This document shows positions 9,898-20,356 of a stretch of DNA of 64,000 nt, one piece after another. The stretch is taken from contig NZ_CP110615.1 in NCBI RefSeq assembly GCF_026153295.1, positions 2,914,001-2,978,000 on the forward strand. The letters are read 5' to 3'. The DNA comes from Rhodococcus antarcticus (GTDB lineage Bacteria > Actinomycetota > Actinomycetes > Mycobacteriales > Mycobacteriaceae). The translations under genes and the position numbers were made by a program. Numbering within the stretch: position 1 is the stretch's first letter; the number at the start of each line of letters is the position of its first letter. The notes beneath the pieces were generated by a model that worked only from the letters and a program-made list of their open reading frames with translations, did no database searches and was not told the origin of the DNA.

Positions 9898-10400
9898 TCA
9901 CCTGCCACGGGTGCGGGGGTGCTGGCGTGCGCACCCGGGGCCATCGCCTTCGCGGCGGCCTGGACGGACTTGACGATGTTCTGGTACCCGGTGCAGCGGC
10001 AGAGGTTGCCCTCGAGGCCGTGCCGCACCTCCGACTCGGTCGGGTCCGGGTTCTCCCCGAGCAGGTCGATCGCGGCCATGATCATCCCGGGTGTGCAGAA
10101 GCCGCACTGGAGACCGTGGTTCTCGTGGAACGCCTGCTGGACCGGGTGCAGGACCCCGTCGCGGGCGAGGCCCTCGACCGTGGTGATGTCCGAGCCGTCG
10201 GCCTGGACCGCGAGCACGGAGCAGGACTTCACGCTCTGCCCGTCGAGCGCGATCGTGCAGGCACCGCAGTTGCTGGTGTCGCAGCCGACCACGGTGCCGA
10301 CCTTGCCGAGGCGCTCGCGGAGGTGGTGCACGAGAAGAGTTCGGGGTTCGACCTCGTCGGTGTAGCTCACACCGTCGACGGTCATGCTGACGCGCGTCAT
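9894..10400 (-). CDS. coxS: CO dehydrogenase-like [2Fe-2S] small subunit
   Basis: This is a 168-residue protein starting at ATG 10400, with AGGAGG 5 bases upstream. It has the plant-ferredoxin-type cluster motif [12 protein letters not shown] with a distal cysteine in VKSC. The second all-helical cluster is in [11 protein letters not shown] (about 102-112) and [12 protein letters not shown]. These eight cysteines bind two [2Fe-2S] centres that carry electrons from the Mo site to FAD. It is the first gene of the cox operon, and a Crp-spaced dyad lies about 42 bases upstream of its start codon. Confidence 0.95.
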   Translation of the reverse strand: MTRVSMTVDGVSYTDEVEPRTLLVHHLRERLGKVGTVVGCDTSNCGACTIALDGQSVKSCSVLAVQADGSDITTVEGLARDGVLHPVQQAFHENHGLQCGFCTPGMIMAAIDLLGENPDPTESEVRHGLEGNLCRCTGYQNIVKSVQAAAKAMAPGAHASTPAPVAGE

Positions 10401-10441
10401 CGAGCCTCCTGGAAGAGAAGTCCGGTCCGCAGGGGCTCCCG

Positions 10442-10457
10442 CGTGACCGACGTCACA
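10442..10457. promoter_or_regulatory. Crp/GlxR-spaced dyad upstream of coxS
   Basis: The site reads CGTGA-CCGACG-TCACA: an inverted GTGA/TCAC pair with a 6-base spacer. This matches the actinobacterial Crp/GlxR consensus TGTGA-N6-TCACA at all but one base. It lies 42 bases upstream of the coxS ATG. A second, degenerate copy (TGTGACCCAGCACAC, starting at 10485) lies further up, overlapping the 3' end of the regulator gene. Catabolite or starvation control of the operon is an inference. Confidence 0.6.
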
Positions 10458-10498
10458 CACCGAGGCTAGAGCACTCCCCGACCGTGTGACCCAGCACA

Positions 10499-11827
10499 CT
10501 AGGAGCGGGGACGTTGCAACCCGGTTGCACGCGTGTGCAGCGGCAGCCCGGGGGCCGGCGGCCGGTCCAGGCCGAGCCGCACCGAGGCGCGGTCGGCCTC
10601 CGGCGACCCCGCGGGCAGGGCGGCCAGCAGGGCCTGCCACAGCCCCGCGTCGTCGCGGCCCTGCGGGGTGGCCAGCCAGTCGAGCAGGAGCCCGGTGTCC
10701 TGCGGCGGGCGCAGCAGCGCGGAGCGCACGTCCGCGCGGAGCTCCTCGCGCACGGCCACCACCCCGGGGGCGTCCGAGCTCGGGAGCACCGGCCCCCGGC
10801 AGGCGCGGACGGCACCGGACCGGTCGCCCCGGGCGAGCAGCCCGCGCACCTCCGCGACCTCCGTGCGCAGCGGCGAGGTGAGCCGGTAGGGCCGTGAGCC
10901 CAGCAGGTCGGGGCCGACCACCCGCCGCAGCCGGGAGACCTCGGCGCGCACGGTCACGGTGTCCAGGTCCCGCTCGGCGAGCTGCACCGCGAGCTCCTCG
11001 GCGCCCATCCCCTCGGGCCGCTCGGCCAGCAGCAGCAGGATCTCGGCGTGCCGCATCGACAGCGGGGTGGTTCCCGCCGGGCCGTGCAGCCGGGGGCGGT
11101 CGCGGCCGAGCAGGGTCAGCCGCAGCGGCGACCCCGCGGCGGGCCCCCGGCCGTCCAGGGCGCGCAGCAGCAGCTCGGACTCCGCGGCCGCCGCCGTCGC
11201 CCGCACGAGGGTGAGGATCTCGGGAGCGGCCACCCGGTCACCGCCCGTCACGTCGATGACACCGAGCAGCTCGCCGGTGCGCGGGTCGTGCACCGGGGCC
11301 GCGGAGCAGCTCCAGGGCTGCACGGTGCGCGAGTAGTGCTCGGCCCCGAAGATCTGCACGCTGTGGTCGAGGGCGATCGCCGTGCCCGGGGCGTTGGTGC
11401 CGGCGACGGCCTCGCTCCAGTCCGCCCCCTCCACGAAGCGCATGGGCGCGGCCCGTCGACGCAGGTCCGGGTCGCCCTCCACCCACAGCATGCGGCCCCG
11501 GGCGTCGGTGATGGCCACGAGCAGCCCGGTGTCGACGGCGTCCTCCACGAGCAGCCGCCGGACGACGGGCACGACCGCCGCCAGCGGGTGGTGCTCGCGC
11601 AGGGTGCGGAGCTCGTCGTCGTCCATCACGGGGCCCGAACCGGTGGCATCCGGGTCCACCCCGCGGTGTCGGCTGCGCAACCAGGACTCGAGCACCACGG
11701 GTCGCACCGCGGTGAGGGTGTCCCCCGGGGTGGACGAGCTGAGGAAGCTCTCGTAGGCCGTGTGCACCCGCCGGGTGAGCAGGGCAACGTCCTCGCCGGG
11801 GCGCCAGGCCAGCCAGGGGCTGCTCAC
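10499..11827 (-). CDS. GAF-domain winged-helix transcriptional regulator
   Basis: This is a 442-residue protein starting at GTG 11827. The N-terminal third (about 60-220) is a GAF-like sensor domain with the AcoR-type arrangement: [35 protein letters not shown], and [25 protein letters not shown] winged helix-turn-helix follows at about 263-325 ([31 protein letters not shown]). It lacks the sigma-54 AAA domain of true AcoR. Such GAF/HTH proteins often sit beside alcohol, aldehyde or CO dehydrogenase genes in actinobacteria. It lies immediately upstream of and co-directional with coxS (98-base gap), so it is the likeliest specific regulator of the cox operon. The ligand is unknown. Confidence 0.82.
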   Translation of the reverse strand: MSSPWLAWRPGEDVALLTRRVHTAYESFLSSSTPGDTLTAVRPVVLESWLRSRHRGVDPDATGSGPVMDDDELRTLREHHPLAAVVPVVRRLLVEDAVDTGLLVAITDARGRMLWVEGDPDLRRRAAPMRFVEGADWSEAVAGTNAPGTAIALDHSVQIFGAEHYSRTVQPWSCSAAPVHDPRTGELLGVIDVTGGDRVAAPEILTLVRATAAAAESELLLRALDGRGPAAGSPLRLTLLGRDRPRLHGPAGTTPLSMRHAEILLLLAERPEGMGAEELAVQLAERDLDTVTVRAEVSRLRRVVGPDLLGSRPYRLTSPLRTEVAEVRGLLARGDRSGAVRACRGPVLPSSDAPGVVAVREELRADVRSALLRPPQDTGLLLDWLATPQGRDDAGLWQALLAALPAGSPEADRASVRLGLDRPPAPGLPLHTRATGLQRPRS

Positions 11828-11845
11828 GGCACCGGCACGGAGTCA

Positions 11846-11905
11846 GGGCGCCGGACGACGGGGCGCTGCGGTGTCGGGCGCCGGACGACGGGGCGCTGCG
11901 GTGTC
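11846..11905. repeat. Two tandem 30-bp repeats upstream of the GAF regulator
   Basis: The unit GGGCGCCGGACGACGGGGCG plus CTGCGGTGTC occurs twice in exact tandem (11846-11875 and 11876-11905), followed by a partial third copy. It lies just upstream of the GTG start of the GAF regulator, in the short gap to mftF. The repeats could be regulator-binding sites or a simple slippage product. Confidence 0.85.
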
Positions 11906-11998
11906 GGGCGCTGCGACCGCGTCATCGGGCTCCTCCTGGCTGTTCTGCGACCACTGTATCCCGGGTCACCACGGCCGGCCCGGGCCTCGGCAGGACCC

Positions 11999-13393
11999 TC
12001 AGCCCCGCAGGTGCGGGCGCAGCGCGGCCGTGCTCCGGTGCCGCCACGCGCCGACCCACAGCCCGGTGCCGTAGGCCAGGTCGTCGGCCCGCTTCAGCAG
12101 CGTGTGCCGCACCGGGTCGAGCCCCGCCTGCCCCCGGGCGTGCACGAACCAGTCCGCGAGACCCTCGACCACCCCGAGCGCGAGGATCGTCCGTCGGGAA
12201 CGGGGCGAGAGCACGGCCAGCGCGGCGCTCAGCGGCCACCAGTGCCGCCACGCCGCCGAGGCCAGCTGCCACCCCGCGCCGAGGAGGCCCTGCGGCGCGA
12301 GACCGACCGCGGTGCGCACCGGGTGCTCGAGCTGGGGCAGGGCGCGGGAGAGCCGCACGGTGGCGGTGGCGCTCACGACGGCAGCGCCCACGAGTCCCGG
12401 GCGGGTGGCGGTGAGGGCGAGCCCGCACGCGAGCGCGGTCCACGGGGCGAGGGCGACGGGCGGGACCAGCCCGGGGTGCCGCCAGGCCAGGGCCGCGGCC
12501 CCGGTGCCGTAGAAGGCCTTGCGCCCCAGCCAGCTGCGCACGTCCGTGCGGTGGGCGTGCCCGACGGTGGAGGTGGGCTCGTAGCGCAGCCGCCAGCCCT
12601 CGGCGTGCAGCCGCCAGCACAGGTCCACGTCCTCGGCCACGGGCATGCTCTCGTCGAAGCCCGGCCACGAGGGCAGCGCCGCCAGCGCCGCACGTCGCAC
12701 CAGCAGCGCCGCCGACGGCACGTAGGCCACCCGGCTGCGCGGCACCACGGGGGCCTCGCGCCGCCCGAGGTCCAGCGAGGACCGCACCGCCTCGTACCGG
12801 CCCACCGAGCCGCGGCCGACCTCCGCACCGGCGACGATCCGCGGGGCCACGAGGGCGACGGCCGGATCCCCCAGGTGCGCGAGCAGCGGCTGCAGCCAAC
12901 CGGGCGCGGGAACCACGTCGGAGTCGAGGAAGGCGACGTAGGGGGTGCTGGCCTCGGCGAGCCCGGTGTTGCGAGCGGCGGCCGGACCGCGGCTGCGCGC
13001 GTGCCGCAGCACGCGCACGCCGTCCGGTACCCGCACCGGGGTGCGCGAGCCGTCGTCCACCACGACCACGGCCCCCACCCCGTGGACGCCCGCCAGCAGC
13101 GCGGCGAGCCCGGTGGGGTTGTCGCGCACGGGGACCACCACGGTGACCTCGGCCGCGGTGGGGCCGGTGGCGGGACGCGGGTGCGCCACACCGGCGTCGA
13201 GCAGGGTCCGGGCCAGGCCCGCGGTGCGCCGGTCGGCCACCCGCAACCGGGGTCCGGCGAGCAGCTCGCGGGCCACCGGCGCGAGCCGCAGCAGCCGCGG
13301 CGGGGAGCCCCCCAGAAGCACGGCACCCCGGTCGAGCCGTCGGGTGGTGCGGTCGATCTCCACCGCGAAGCCGACGGGCAGTCGCGCGGTCAC
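11999..13393 (-). CDS. mftF: Mycofactocin glycosyltransferase
   Basis: This is a 464-residue GT2-family glycosyltransferase. The GT-A core holds EVTVVVPVRDNPTGLAALL (about 80-98), VVVVDDGSRTPV and the DxD motif in YVAFLDSDVVPAPGW (about 150-165). EDVDLCWRLHAEGWRL (about 255-270) carries the ED general-base region. The C-terminal 150 residues contain hydrophobic segments consistent with membrane association. MftF attaches the oligo-beta-1,4-glucose chain to the cofactor. It overlaps mftE by 4 bases (ATGA) and is translationally coupled to it. Here mftE-mftF stand about 6.3 kb from mftA-D, with unrelated genes between. Confidence 0.92.
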   Translation of the reverse strand: MTARLPVGFAVEIDRTTRRLDRGAVLLGGSPPRLLRLAPVARELLAGPRLRVADRRTAGLARTLLDAGVAHPRPATGPTAAEVTVVVPVRDNPTGLAALLAGVHGVGAVVVVDDGSRTPVRVPDGVRVLRHARSRGPAAARNTGLAEASTPYVAFLDSDVVPAPGWLQPLLAHLGDPAVALVAPRIVAGAEVGRGSVGRYEAVRSSLDLGRREAPVVPRSRVAYVPSAALLVRRAALAALPSWPGFDESMPVAEDVDLCWRLHAEGWRLRYEPTSTVGHAHRTDVRSWLGRKAFYGTGAAALAWRHPGLVPPVALAPWTALACGLALTATRPGLVGAAVVSATATVRLSRALPQLEHPVRTAVGLAPQGLLGAGWQLASAAWRHWWPLSAALAVLSPRSRRTILALGVVEGLADWFVHARGQAGLDPVRHTLLKRADDLAYGTGLWVGAWRHRSTAALRPHLRG

Positions 13394-14097
13394 CGCAGCC
13401 GTCCGTCGCCGGCGGGCGCCCAGGTGTCCACGGCGGCACCGAGGCGGGCCCCGAGCACGGCCAGGAGGTCGGCCCCCTCGGCCGCGCTGGCTCCCGCGGG
13501 GTCACCCAGCACGCCGTTGCGGCTCACCGCCCGGGTGCCGCCGGCCCGCAGCACGTCCATGAGCTCCCCGACGGGTGCGGTGGCCCCGGCCTCGGCCCGG
13601 TCCAGCGCCACGACGGCGGGGTCGAGGTGCAGCAGGAGCGAGGTCTCGGTGCGCCCGGCGTGGGCGTCGCCCGGGTGGGTCGCGGTGGCGGGGAACGCGC
13701 ACGGCACCCAGGCGGCGTCGCGTCCCTCGTGCCGCAGCAGCGTCACCGCGCGCACCAGGGTCGGGCCGTTCCCGCCGTGGCCGTTGACCAGCAGCAGCCG
13801 GCCGGCCCACCGGCACGCCGAGCGACCGAGCTCGACCAGCAGCAGGTGCAGCGCGTCCGAGCCGATGCTGGTGGTGCCGGCGAAGCCCTCGTGCTCGCCG
13901 CTGGAGCCGTAGGCCACCGCCGGTCCGAGGAGTGCGCCGGGGGTGCGTCCCACGAGGTGGCGCGCCGCGGCGGTGGCGATCCGGGTGTCGGTGTCCAGCG
14001 GCAGGTGCGGGCCGTGCTGCTCGACCGAGCCCACGGGGACGACCAGCAGCGGGTGCGCGGGCACCGTCGGCCACGTCAGATCACCGAGCCCCGTCAC
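13390..14097 (-). CDS. mftE: Mycofactocin precursor peptide peptidase
   Basis: This is a 235-residue creatininase-family amidohydrolase starting at GTG 14097, with GGAGGGAGGA upstream. Metal ligands of the family are visible: VGSVEQHGPHLPLDTDT (about 22-38), LLVNGHGGNGPTL (about 101-113) and GDAHAGRTETSLLL (about 142-155). MftE cleaves the MftC-modified MftA peptide to release the Val-Tyr-derived AHDP intermediate. The family normally sits next to mftD; here it begins a two-gene operon with mftF, and an amylosucrase gene diverges from it 62 bases away. Confidence 0.92.
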   Translation of the reverse strand: MTGLGDLTWPTVPAHPLLVVPVGSVEQHGPHLPLDTDTRIATAAARHLVGRTPGALLGPAVAYGSSGEHEGFAGTTSIGSDALHLLLVELGRSACRWAGRLLLVNGHGGNGPTLVRAVTLLRHEGRDAAWVPCAFPATATHPGDAHAGRTETSLLLHLDPAVVALDRAEAGATAPVGELMDVLRAGGTRAVSRNGVLGDPAGASAAEGADLLAVLGARLGAAVDTWAPAGDGRLR

Positions 14098-14159
14098 CCG
14101 TCCTCCCTCCGCCGCAGGGTGGCACCGTATCCCCCGGTGGCCGTGGTGGGATCGGTGCC

Positions 14160-16142
<1,983 letters not shown>

Positions 16143-16190
16143 GCCACCACGTCCAGGAGCCTGCGCGGCATCCCTCGCACCACGCACGCG

Positions 16191-16223
16191 GCAGGGCCGC
16201 GACCACGGAGGTCACGGCCCTGC
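16191..16223. terminator. Stem-loop between convergent genes
   Basis: Arms GCAGGGCCGCGACC (16191-16204) and GGTCACGGCCCTGC (16210-16223) pair with one mismatch around a 5-base loop. It lies between the 3' ends of the amylosucrase gene (+) and the betaine-binding lipoprotein gene (-). It fits a bidirectional intrinsic-type terminator without T-tracts. Confidence 0.72.
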
Positions 16224-16255
16224 GGCGGTCGCTGGAGCAACCAGCGCGAGCGGTC

Positions 16256-17212
16256 CTAGATGAAGCCGTTGTCGGAGAGCCAGGTCTTGGCCACCTGCTC
16301 CGGCCGCATGAGGTCCACCGAGACCTGCTTGTTCATCTCGTTCATCGCGTCCTGGGTCAGCGCCGCGGAGATCGGGTTGAAGATCGTGTCGAGCGCGGGG
16401 CCGTACTGGTCGTAGATCGCCTTGGTGAACACCGGGCTCGGGTTGTACAGCGGGAAGAATCCCATGTCGTCCTTGAGCACGGTCAGGTCGAGCCCCACGA
16501 CGCGGCCGTCGCTGGTGAAGACCTCACCGAAGTTGCACGGGTCCTGCTTGGCCGCCTGGGTGTAGACCAGCGCGGTGTCCAGGACGGTCACCTGGTCCTT
16601 GGGGAAGGTGAAGCCGTAGGCGGCCTCCAGGCCCGGCAGACCGTCGTTGCGCGTGGAGAACTCGTTCTCCACGCACAGCGAGGCCTGGCTGGGGTTGTTC
16701 TTGATCAGCGCAGACAGGTCGGACAGCGTGGTGGGGTTGCCCAGCTGGCCGGCCGCGGAGGACGGGTAGGCCAGGGCGTAGGTGTTGTTGAACTCGGCCG
16801 GCTTCAGCCACACCAGGTTGTTGTCCTTGAGGTCCTTGTCGGCCACCGCCTGGTACTGCTTCTGGCGGTCCGGGATCGGGTCGGTGTTGCCGAAGAAGCT
16901 GATCCAGGCGGTGCCGTTGTACTCCCAGTAGGTGTCGATGCTGCCCGAGGTCAGCGCCTTGCGAGCCACGTTGGTGCCACCGAGGTTGATCTGGTCGGTG
17001 ACGTCGGCGCCGGCGTTCTGCAGCGCCAGCTTGGTGATGTTGCCCAGCACCAGCTGCTCGTCGAAGTCCTTGGACCCGACGGTGATGCTCGCTCCGGCCA
17101 GGGTGCCGGCCGTCGCGCCGCCGCCACTGCTGCTGGAGCTCCCACCGCACGCCGTGAGGGTCAGGGCGAGCCCCATGCCGAGGCTCACCGCGGTCAACAA
17201 CTGCTTCTTCAT
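16256..17212 (-). CDS. Glycine betaine/choline-type ABC transporter substrate-binding lipoprotein
   Basis: This is a 318-residue protein starting at ATG 17212, preceded by GAGAGGACC. It has a lipoprotein signal with lipobox LTAC-G (cysteine about 22), then a Ser/Gly-rich tether. The mature part follows the OpuAC/OsmX pattern: ITVGSKDFDEQLVLGNI, INLGGTNVARKALTSGSIDTYWEYNGTAW, and near the end RPEQVAKTWLSDNGFI. The TYWEYNGT stretch is characteristic of quaternary-amine-binding proteins, which cage the ligand with aromatic residues. It is the last gene of a permease-ATPase-permease-binding protein operon. Confidence 0.9.
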   Translation of the reverse strand: MKKQLLTAVSLGMGLALTLTACGGSSSSSGGGATAGTLAGASITVGSKDFDEQLVLGNITKLALQNAGADVTDQINLGGTNVARKALTSGSIDTYWEYNGTAWISFFGNTDPIPDRQKQYQAVADKDLKDNNLVWLKPAEFNNTYALAYPSSAAGQLGNPTTLSDLSALIKNNPSQASLCVENEFSTRNDGLPGLEAAYGFTFPKDQVTVLDTALVYTQAAKQDPCNFGEVFTSDGRVVGLDLTVLKDDMGFFPLYNPSPVFTKAIYDQYGPALDTIFNPISAALTQDAMNEMNKQVSVDLMRPEQVAKTWLSDNGFI

Positions 17213-17331
17213 GATGGTCCTCTCGTTGGAACGTTCGGATCGTCTGGTCTGGTCTGCGCACCACGGACCGCCGCACCCGGGCGGTGTGTCGAGCGCGAAG
17301 GGTCCGGGAGGACCCTCGAGGGAGACAGGGC

Positions 17332-18117
17332 TCAGAGGCCCTTGGGGGCGAGCAGCCGCCCGGCCGCCTTGCCCAGGTAGTCCACGAGCAGCGCCAGCGA
17401 GGACACCATGATCACTCCCGCGTAGAGCACCGGGCTGCGGTTGAGCTGGATGCCGTTGAAGATGATGTAGCCCAGTCCGCCGCCGGCGAAGAAGGTGGCC
17501 AGGGTGGCGGTGCCCACGTTGAGGATCAGGGCCGTGCGGATCCCCGCGATCATCACCGGGATGGCGAGCGGCAGCTCCACCCTGAACAGCACGTGGACCG
17601 CCGACATGCCCATCCCGCGGGAGGCCTTGATCAGGCTCCGGTCCACCTGCTGCAGACCCACCATCGTGTTGCGCACGATGGGCAGCGCCGAGTAGGCGAC
17701 GAGGCCGATGACCACCGGCCAGAACCCCACCGTCCACAGCACGACCACGATGGCGAGCAGCCCGTAGGACGGCACACCCTGGCCGATGTTGGCCACGCCG
17801 AGGATGCCGGGCACGGCCCGTCGGGCGAACGGCCTGGTCGCGATGACGCCCAGGGGGATGGCGAGCAGGATGACGACGATGGTCGACACCACGGTCAGCT
17901 GGAGGTGCTCGACGACGCTGTCGCGCAGCTGGGAGTAGTTGAGGGTCCGCTGCTCGATGCTGTCCAGCTCCCGGGAGGAGATCACCAGGTAGGTGGCGAC
18001 CCAGACCGTGACGAGGAAGGCGGGCATCCCGAACCAGAACAGCAGCGTGCTTCGTCGCTGTCCCCGCACGTCGGGCGCGACGTCGGAGCGGGGGTCGGCG
18101 GTGGTGAGCGTGGCCAT
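17332..18117 (-). CDS. Betaine/choline-type ABC transporter permease
   Basis: This is a 261-residue protein starting at ATG 18117 and overlapping the ATPase stop by one base. After a soluble N-terminus of about 25 residues there are six or so membrane helices. The ABC inner-membrane loop (EAA-like) is in QVDRSLIKASRGMGMSAVHVLFRVELPLAIPVMIAGIRTA, where the conserved glycine sits in RGMGM. It is of the OpuCB/OpuCD class. It pairs with the smaller permease encoded upstream in the operon to form a heterodimeric channel. Confidence 0.9.
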   Translation of the reverse strand: MATLTTADPRSDVAPDVRGQRRSTLLFWFGMPAFLVTVWVATYLVISSRELDSIEQRTLNYSQLRDSVVEHLQLTVVSTIVVILLAIPLGVIATRPFARRAVPGILGVANIGQGVPSYGLLAIVVVLWTVGFWPVVIGLVAYSALPIVRNTMVGLQQVDRSLIKASRGMGMSAVHVLFRVELPLAIPVMIAGIRTALILNVGTATLATFFAGGGLGYIIFNGIQLNRSPVLYAGVIMVSSLALLVDYLGKAAGRLLAPKGL

Positions 18118-19343
18118 CAGGACTCGTCCTGCGTGTGCTTGGCCGCCATGTAGAACTCCGACTGCTCCTCCCGCAGCGAGCGCACCGCAGTCATGATCGT
18201 CTCCATGTCGACCACACCCTGGTAGGCCCCCGAGCCGTCGACGACGATGGCGACGCCTCCGTTCGAGGTGACCAGCTCGTTCAGCGCGTCGGACAGCGTG
18301 GCGTGCGCCTCGACCAGGGCGGTCGCCCGCAGGCCGATGGTGGGCCTGATGCCGTCCACCCGGCGCAGGTCGGGCGCAGTGACCCACCGAGCAGGTCGAC
18401 GCTGGGCGTCCAGCAGCAGCATCGCCGACCAGTCCGAGGCCACCAGCCGGGCCAGCAGGTCCGCGGGGGGCTCGCTCAGCAGGCCGGTCGGGTTGTCGTC
18501 GGTCATGGCCACGTCGCGGATGCGGGTGAGGTTGAGCCGCTTCAGCGAGGCACCCGCGCCGATGAAGTCCGAGACGTAGTCGTCGGCGGGGTTGCTCAGG
18601 ATCTCGGCCGGGGTGTCGAACTGGGCGATGTGCGACTGGTCGCGCAGCACCACGATCCGGTCGCCCATCTTGATGGCCTCGTCGATGTCGTGGGTGACGA
18701 AGATGATGGTCTTCTGGATGGTCTGCTGCAGCCGCAGGAACTCGTTCTGCAGCCGCTCGCGGGTGATCGGGTCGATGGCGCCGAACGGCTCGTCCATCAG
18801 CATCACCGGCGGGTCGGCGGCCATCGCGCGGGCCACCCCGACCCGCTGGCGCTGACCACCGGAGAGCTCCTTGGGGTAGCGGCCGCGGTAGGCCGCCGGA
18901 TCCATGCCCACCAGCGACAGCAGCTCGTCCACCCGGTCGGCGAGCTTGGCCTTCTTCCAGCCGAGCATCGTGGGGACGGTCCCGATGTTCTGCGCGATGG
19001 TGCGGTGCGGGAACAGCCCGGTCTCCTGGATGACGTAGCCGATGCGTCGCCGGAGCTCGTCGGCGTTGCCCCTGGTGACGTCCTCGCCCTCCAGGATGAT
19101 CCGGCCGGAGGTCGGTTCGATGAGCCGGTTGACCAGCTCCATCGACGTGGTCTTGCCGCACCCGGACGGGCCGACCAGCACCACGATCTCGCCGCGTGGC
19201 ACCGCCAGGCTGAGGCGGTCGACGGCTGGGACGGTCTGGCCGGGGAAGGTCTTGGTGAGCTCCTGGAGCTCGATCATCGTCTCGGGTGCGGCGACGGGGC
19301 CGCCGCGGGCGAGATCGGTCGTGGGCGCTTCGGTGGCAGTCAT
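18117..19343 (-). CDS. Betaine/choline-type ABC transporter ATPase with C-terminal CBS domains
   Basis: This is a 408-residue protein starting at ATG 19343. Walker A is LVGPSGCGKTTSMEL (about 56-70), the Q-loop is in GYVIQETGLFPHRTI, the signature is LSGGQRQRVGVARAM (about 158-172), Walker B is PPVMLMDEPFGAIDP, and the switch His is in IFVTHDIDEA. The last 130 residues form a CBS pair (MLLLDAQRRPARWV, GGVAIVVDGSGAYQGVVDMETI), which in OpuA-type systems senses ionic strength or c-di-AMP. This supports an osmolyte importer. It overlaps both flanking genes. Confidence 0.92.
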   Translation of the reverse strand: MTATEAPTTDLARGGPVAAPETMIELQELTKTFPGQTVPAVDRLSLAVPRGEIVVLVGPSGCGKTTSMELVNRLIEPTSGRIILEGEDVTRGNADELRRRIGYVIQETGLFPHRTIAQNIGTVPTMLGWKKAKLADRVDELLSLVGMDPAAYRGRYPKELSGGQRQRVGVARAMAADPPVMLMDEPFGAIDPITRERLQNEFLRLQQTIQKTIIFVTHDIDEAIKMGDRIVVLRDQSHIAQFDTPAEILSNPADDYVSDFIGAGASLKRLNLTRIRDVAMTDDNPTGLLSEPPADLLARLVASDWSAMLLLDAQRRPARWVTAPDLRRVDGIRPTIGLRATALVEAHATLSDALNELVTSNGGVAIVVDGSGAYQGVVDMETIMTAVRSLREEQSEFYMAAKHTQDES

Positions 19344-19984
19344 CGGAGACCTCGCGAGGTGGTGAGTCGGGTGACGATCACGAACACGGCGTCGAACAGC
19401 AGGGCCAGCACGACGACGGCCAAGGTGCCGCCGATGACGAGGTTGTCCGCCCCGGTGGCTCCCAGCGATCGGATGCCGCGGAAGATCTCGTTGCCGAGGC
19501 CCGGCCCGCCGACCAGCACGGCGATCGCGGCGATGCCGATGACGATCTGGGTGGCGACCCTGATGCCGGTGATGATCACCGGCCAGGCCAGCGGGAGCTC
19601 GACCTGCACCAGGCGTCGCAGAGATCCGACGCCCATGCCGCGGGAGGCCTTGACGATCGAGGGGTCGACCGAACCAAGACCCGCGATCGTGTTGCTGACC
19701 ACCGGCAGCAGGGCGTACAGGGTGAGCCCGGCGATGGCAGGGGGCGAGCCGAGCCCGAAGATCGGGACGAACACCGCCAGCAGGGCCAGCGACGGGATGG
19801 TGAGGAACACCGAGACGGTGGAGACGATGGGCGGGCGCAGGGCGGTGCTGCGGTGCGCGAGCACGCCCAGCGGCACACCCACGGCCGTGGCGATCAGCAT
19901 GGAGACCACCACGAGCTTGATGTGCTCGAGGGACAGCGTGAACAGGTTCTCGTAGTTGTTCGAGAGGTAGTCGAAAAAATTCAC
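19340..19984 (-). CDS. Betaine/choline-type ABC transporter permease (first gene of operon)
   Basis: This is a 214-residue protein starting at GTG 19984, with CCAGGAG 8 bases upstream. About five to six membrane helices follow a short N-terminus (MNFFDYLSNNYENLF). The transport loop reads SVDPSIVKASRGMGVGSLRRLVQVELPLAWPVIITGIR, parallel to the second permease. It overlaps the ATPase gene by 4 bases (ATGA). This short class with no N-terminal domain is typical of OpuCD/OpuBB-like proteins. The promoter for the four-gene operon must lie in the gap upstream. Confidence 0.9.
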   Translation of the reverse strand: MNFFDYLSNNYENLFTLSLEHIKLVVVSMLIATAVGVPLGVLAHRSTALRPPIVSTVSVFLTIPSLALLAVFVPIFGLGSPPAIAGLTLYALLPVVSNTIAGLGSVDPSIVKASRGMGVGSLRRLVQVELPLAWPVIITGIRVATQIVIGIAAIAVLVGGPGLGNEIFRGIRSLGATGADNLVIGGTLAVVVLALLFDAVFVIVTRLTTSRGLR

Positions 19985-20356
19985 AGAGCTCCTGGGGTCG
20001 GGGACAGGGGGGCACAGCCTTCCGACCGGACGGGCCCCACCAGGGCAGGTCCCGCGCGGCTCGGGGCGCGCCGCTGGAGCAGCGCAACAACTTTCCGGCC
20101 CTCACGGCACCACGTGCCGCCGGAGGCGTCAAACCGTCGTCGACGGCGCTCCGCGGGCTCCGGCCGGGGATGTCGATCGTCCGCGCAGTCCTCGTCCGGT
20201 CCGCCCGGGTCACTCCCCGCGGGCCGGGTTGTTGCGCGCAGCAACGTTTTTCGTCGCCCGCCGGCGGACGGGGACGACCCCGGAACGCGTTCGGGCCCGG
20301 TGCGCGCGCACGTCAGGACACGACGTGCTCATGCGCCGCACACCTTGTCCGAAACG
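19985..20356. other. 372-base gene-free gap between mftD' end and the ABC operon
   Basis: No convincing reading frame is present; open frames here have no coding-like codon bias. The gap holds an inverted pair GCGCAACAAC (20082-20091) and GTTGTTGCGC (20228-20237), a GGCAC-CAC-GTGCC dyad near 20104, and a GTTGC-GCGCA-GCAAC dyad near 20231. One or more may be operators for the betaine-type operon that starts at 19984 on the minus strand. No clear terminator for the mft operon is seen. Confidence 0.45.

Noticed and set aside
7387-10365. A very long open frame (about 990 codons) on the plus strand across the cox genes
   Set aside because: It is the antisense shadow of coxS-L-M caused by high GC. 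Its peptide is rich in Val/Gly/Arg/His/Asp without any motif, while the minus strand encodes clear cox subunits.
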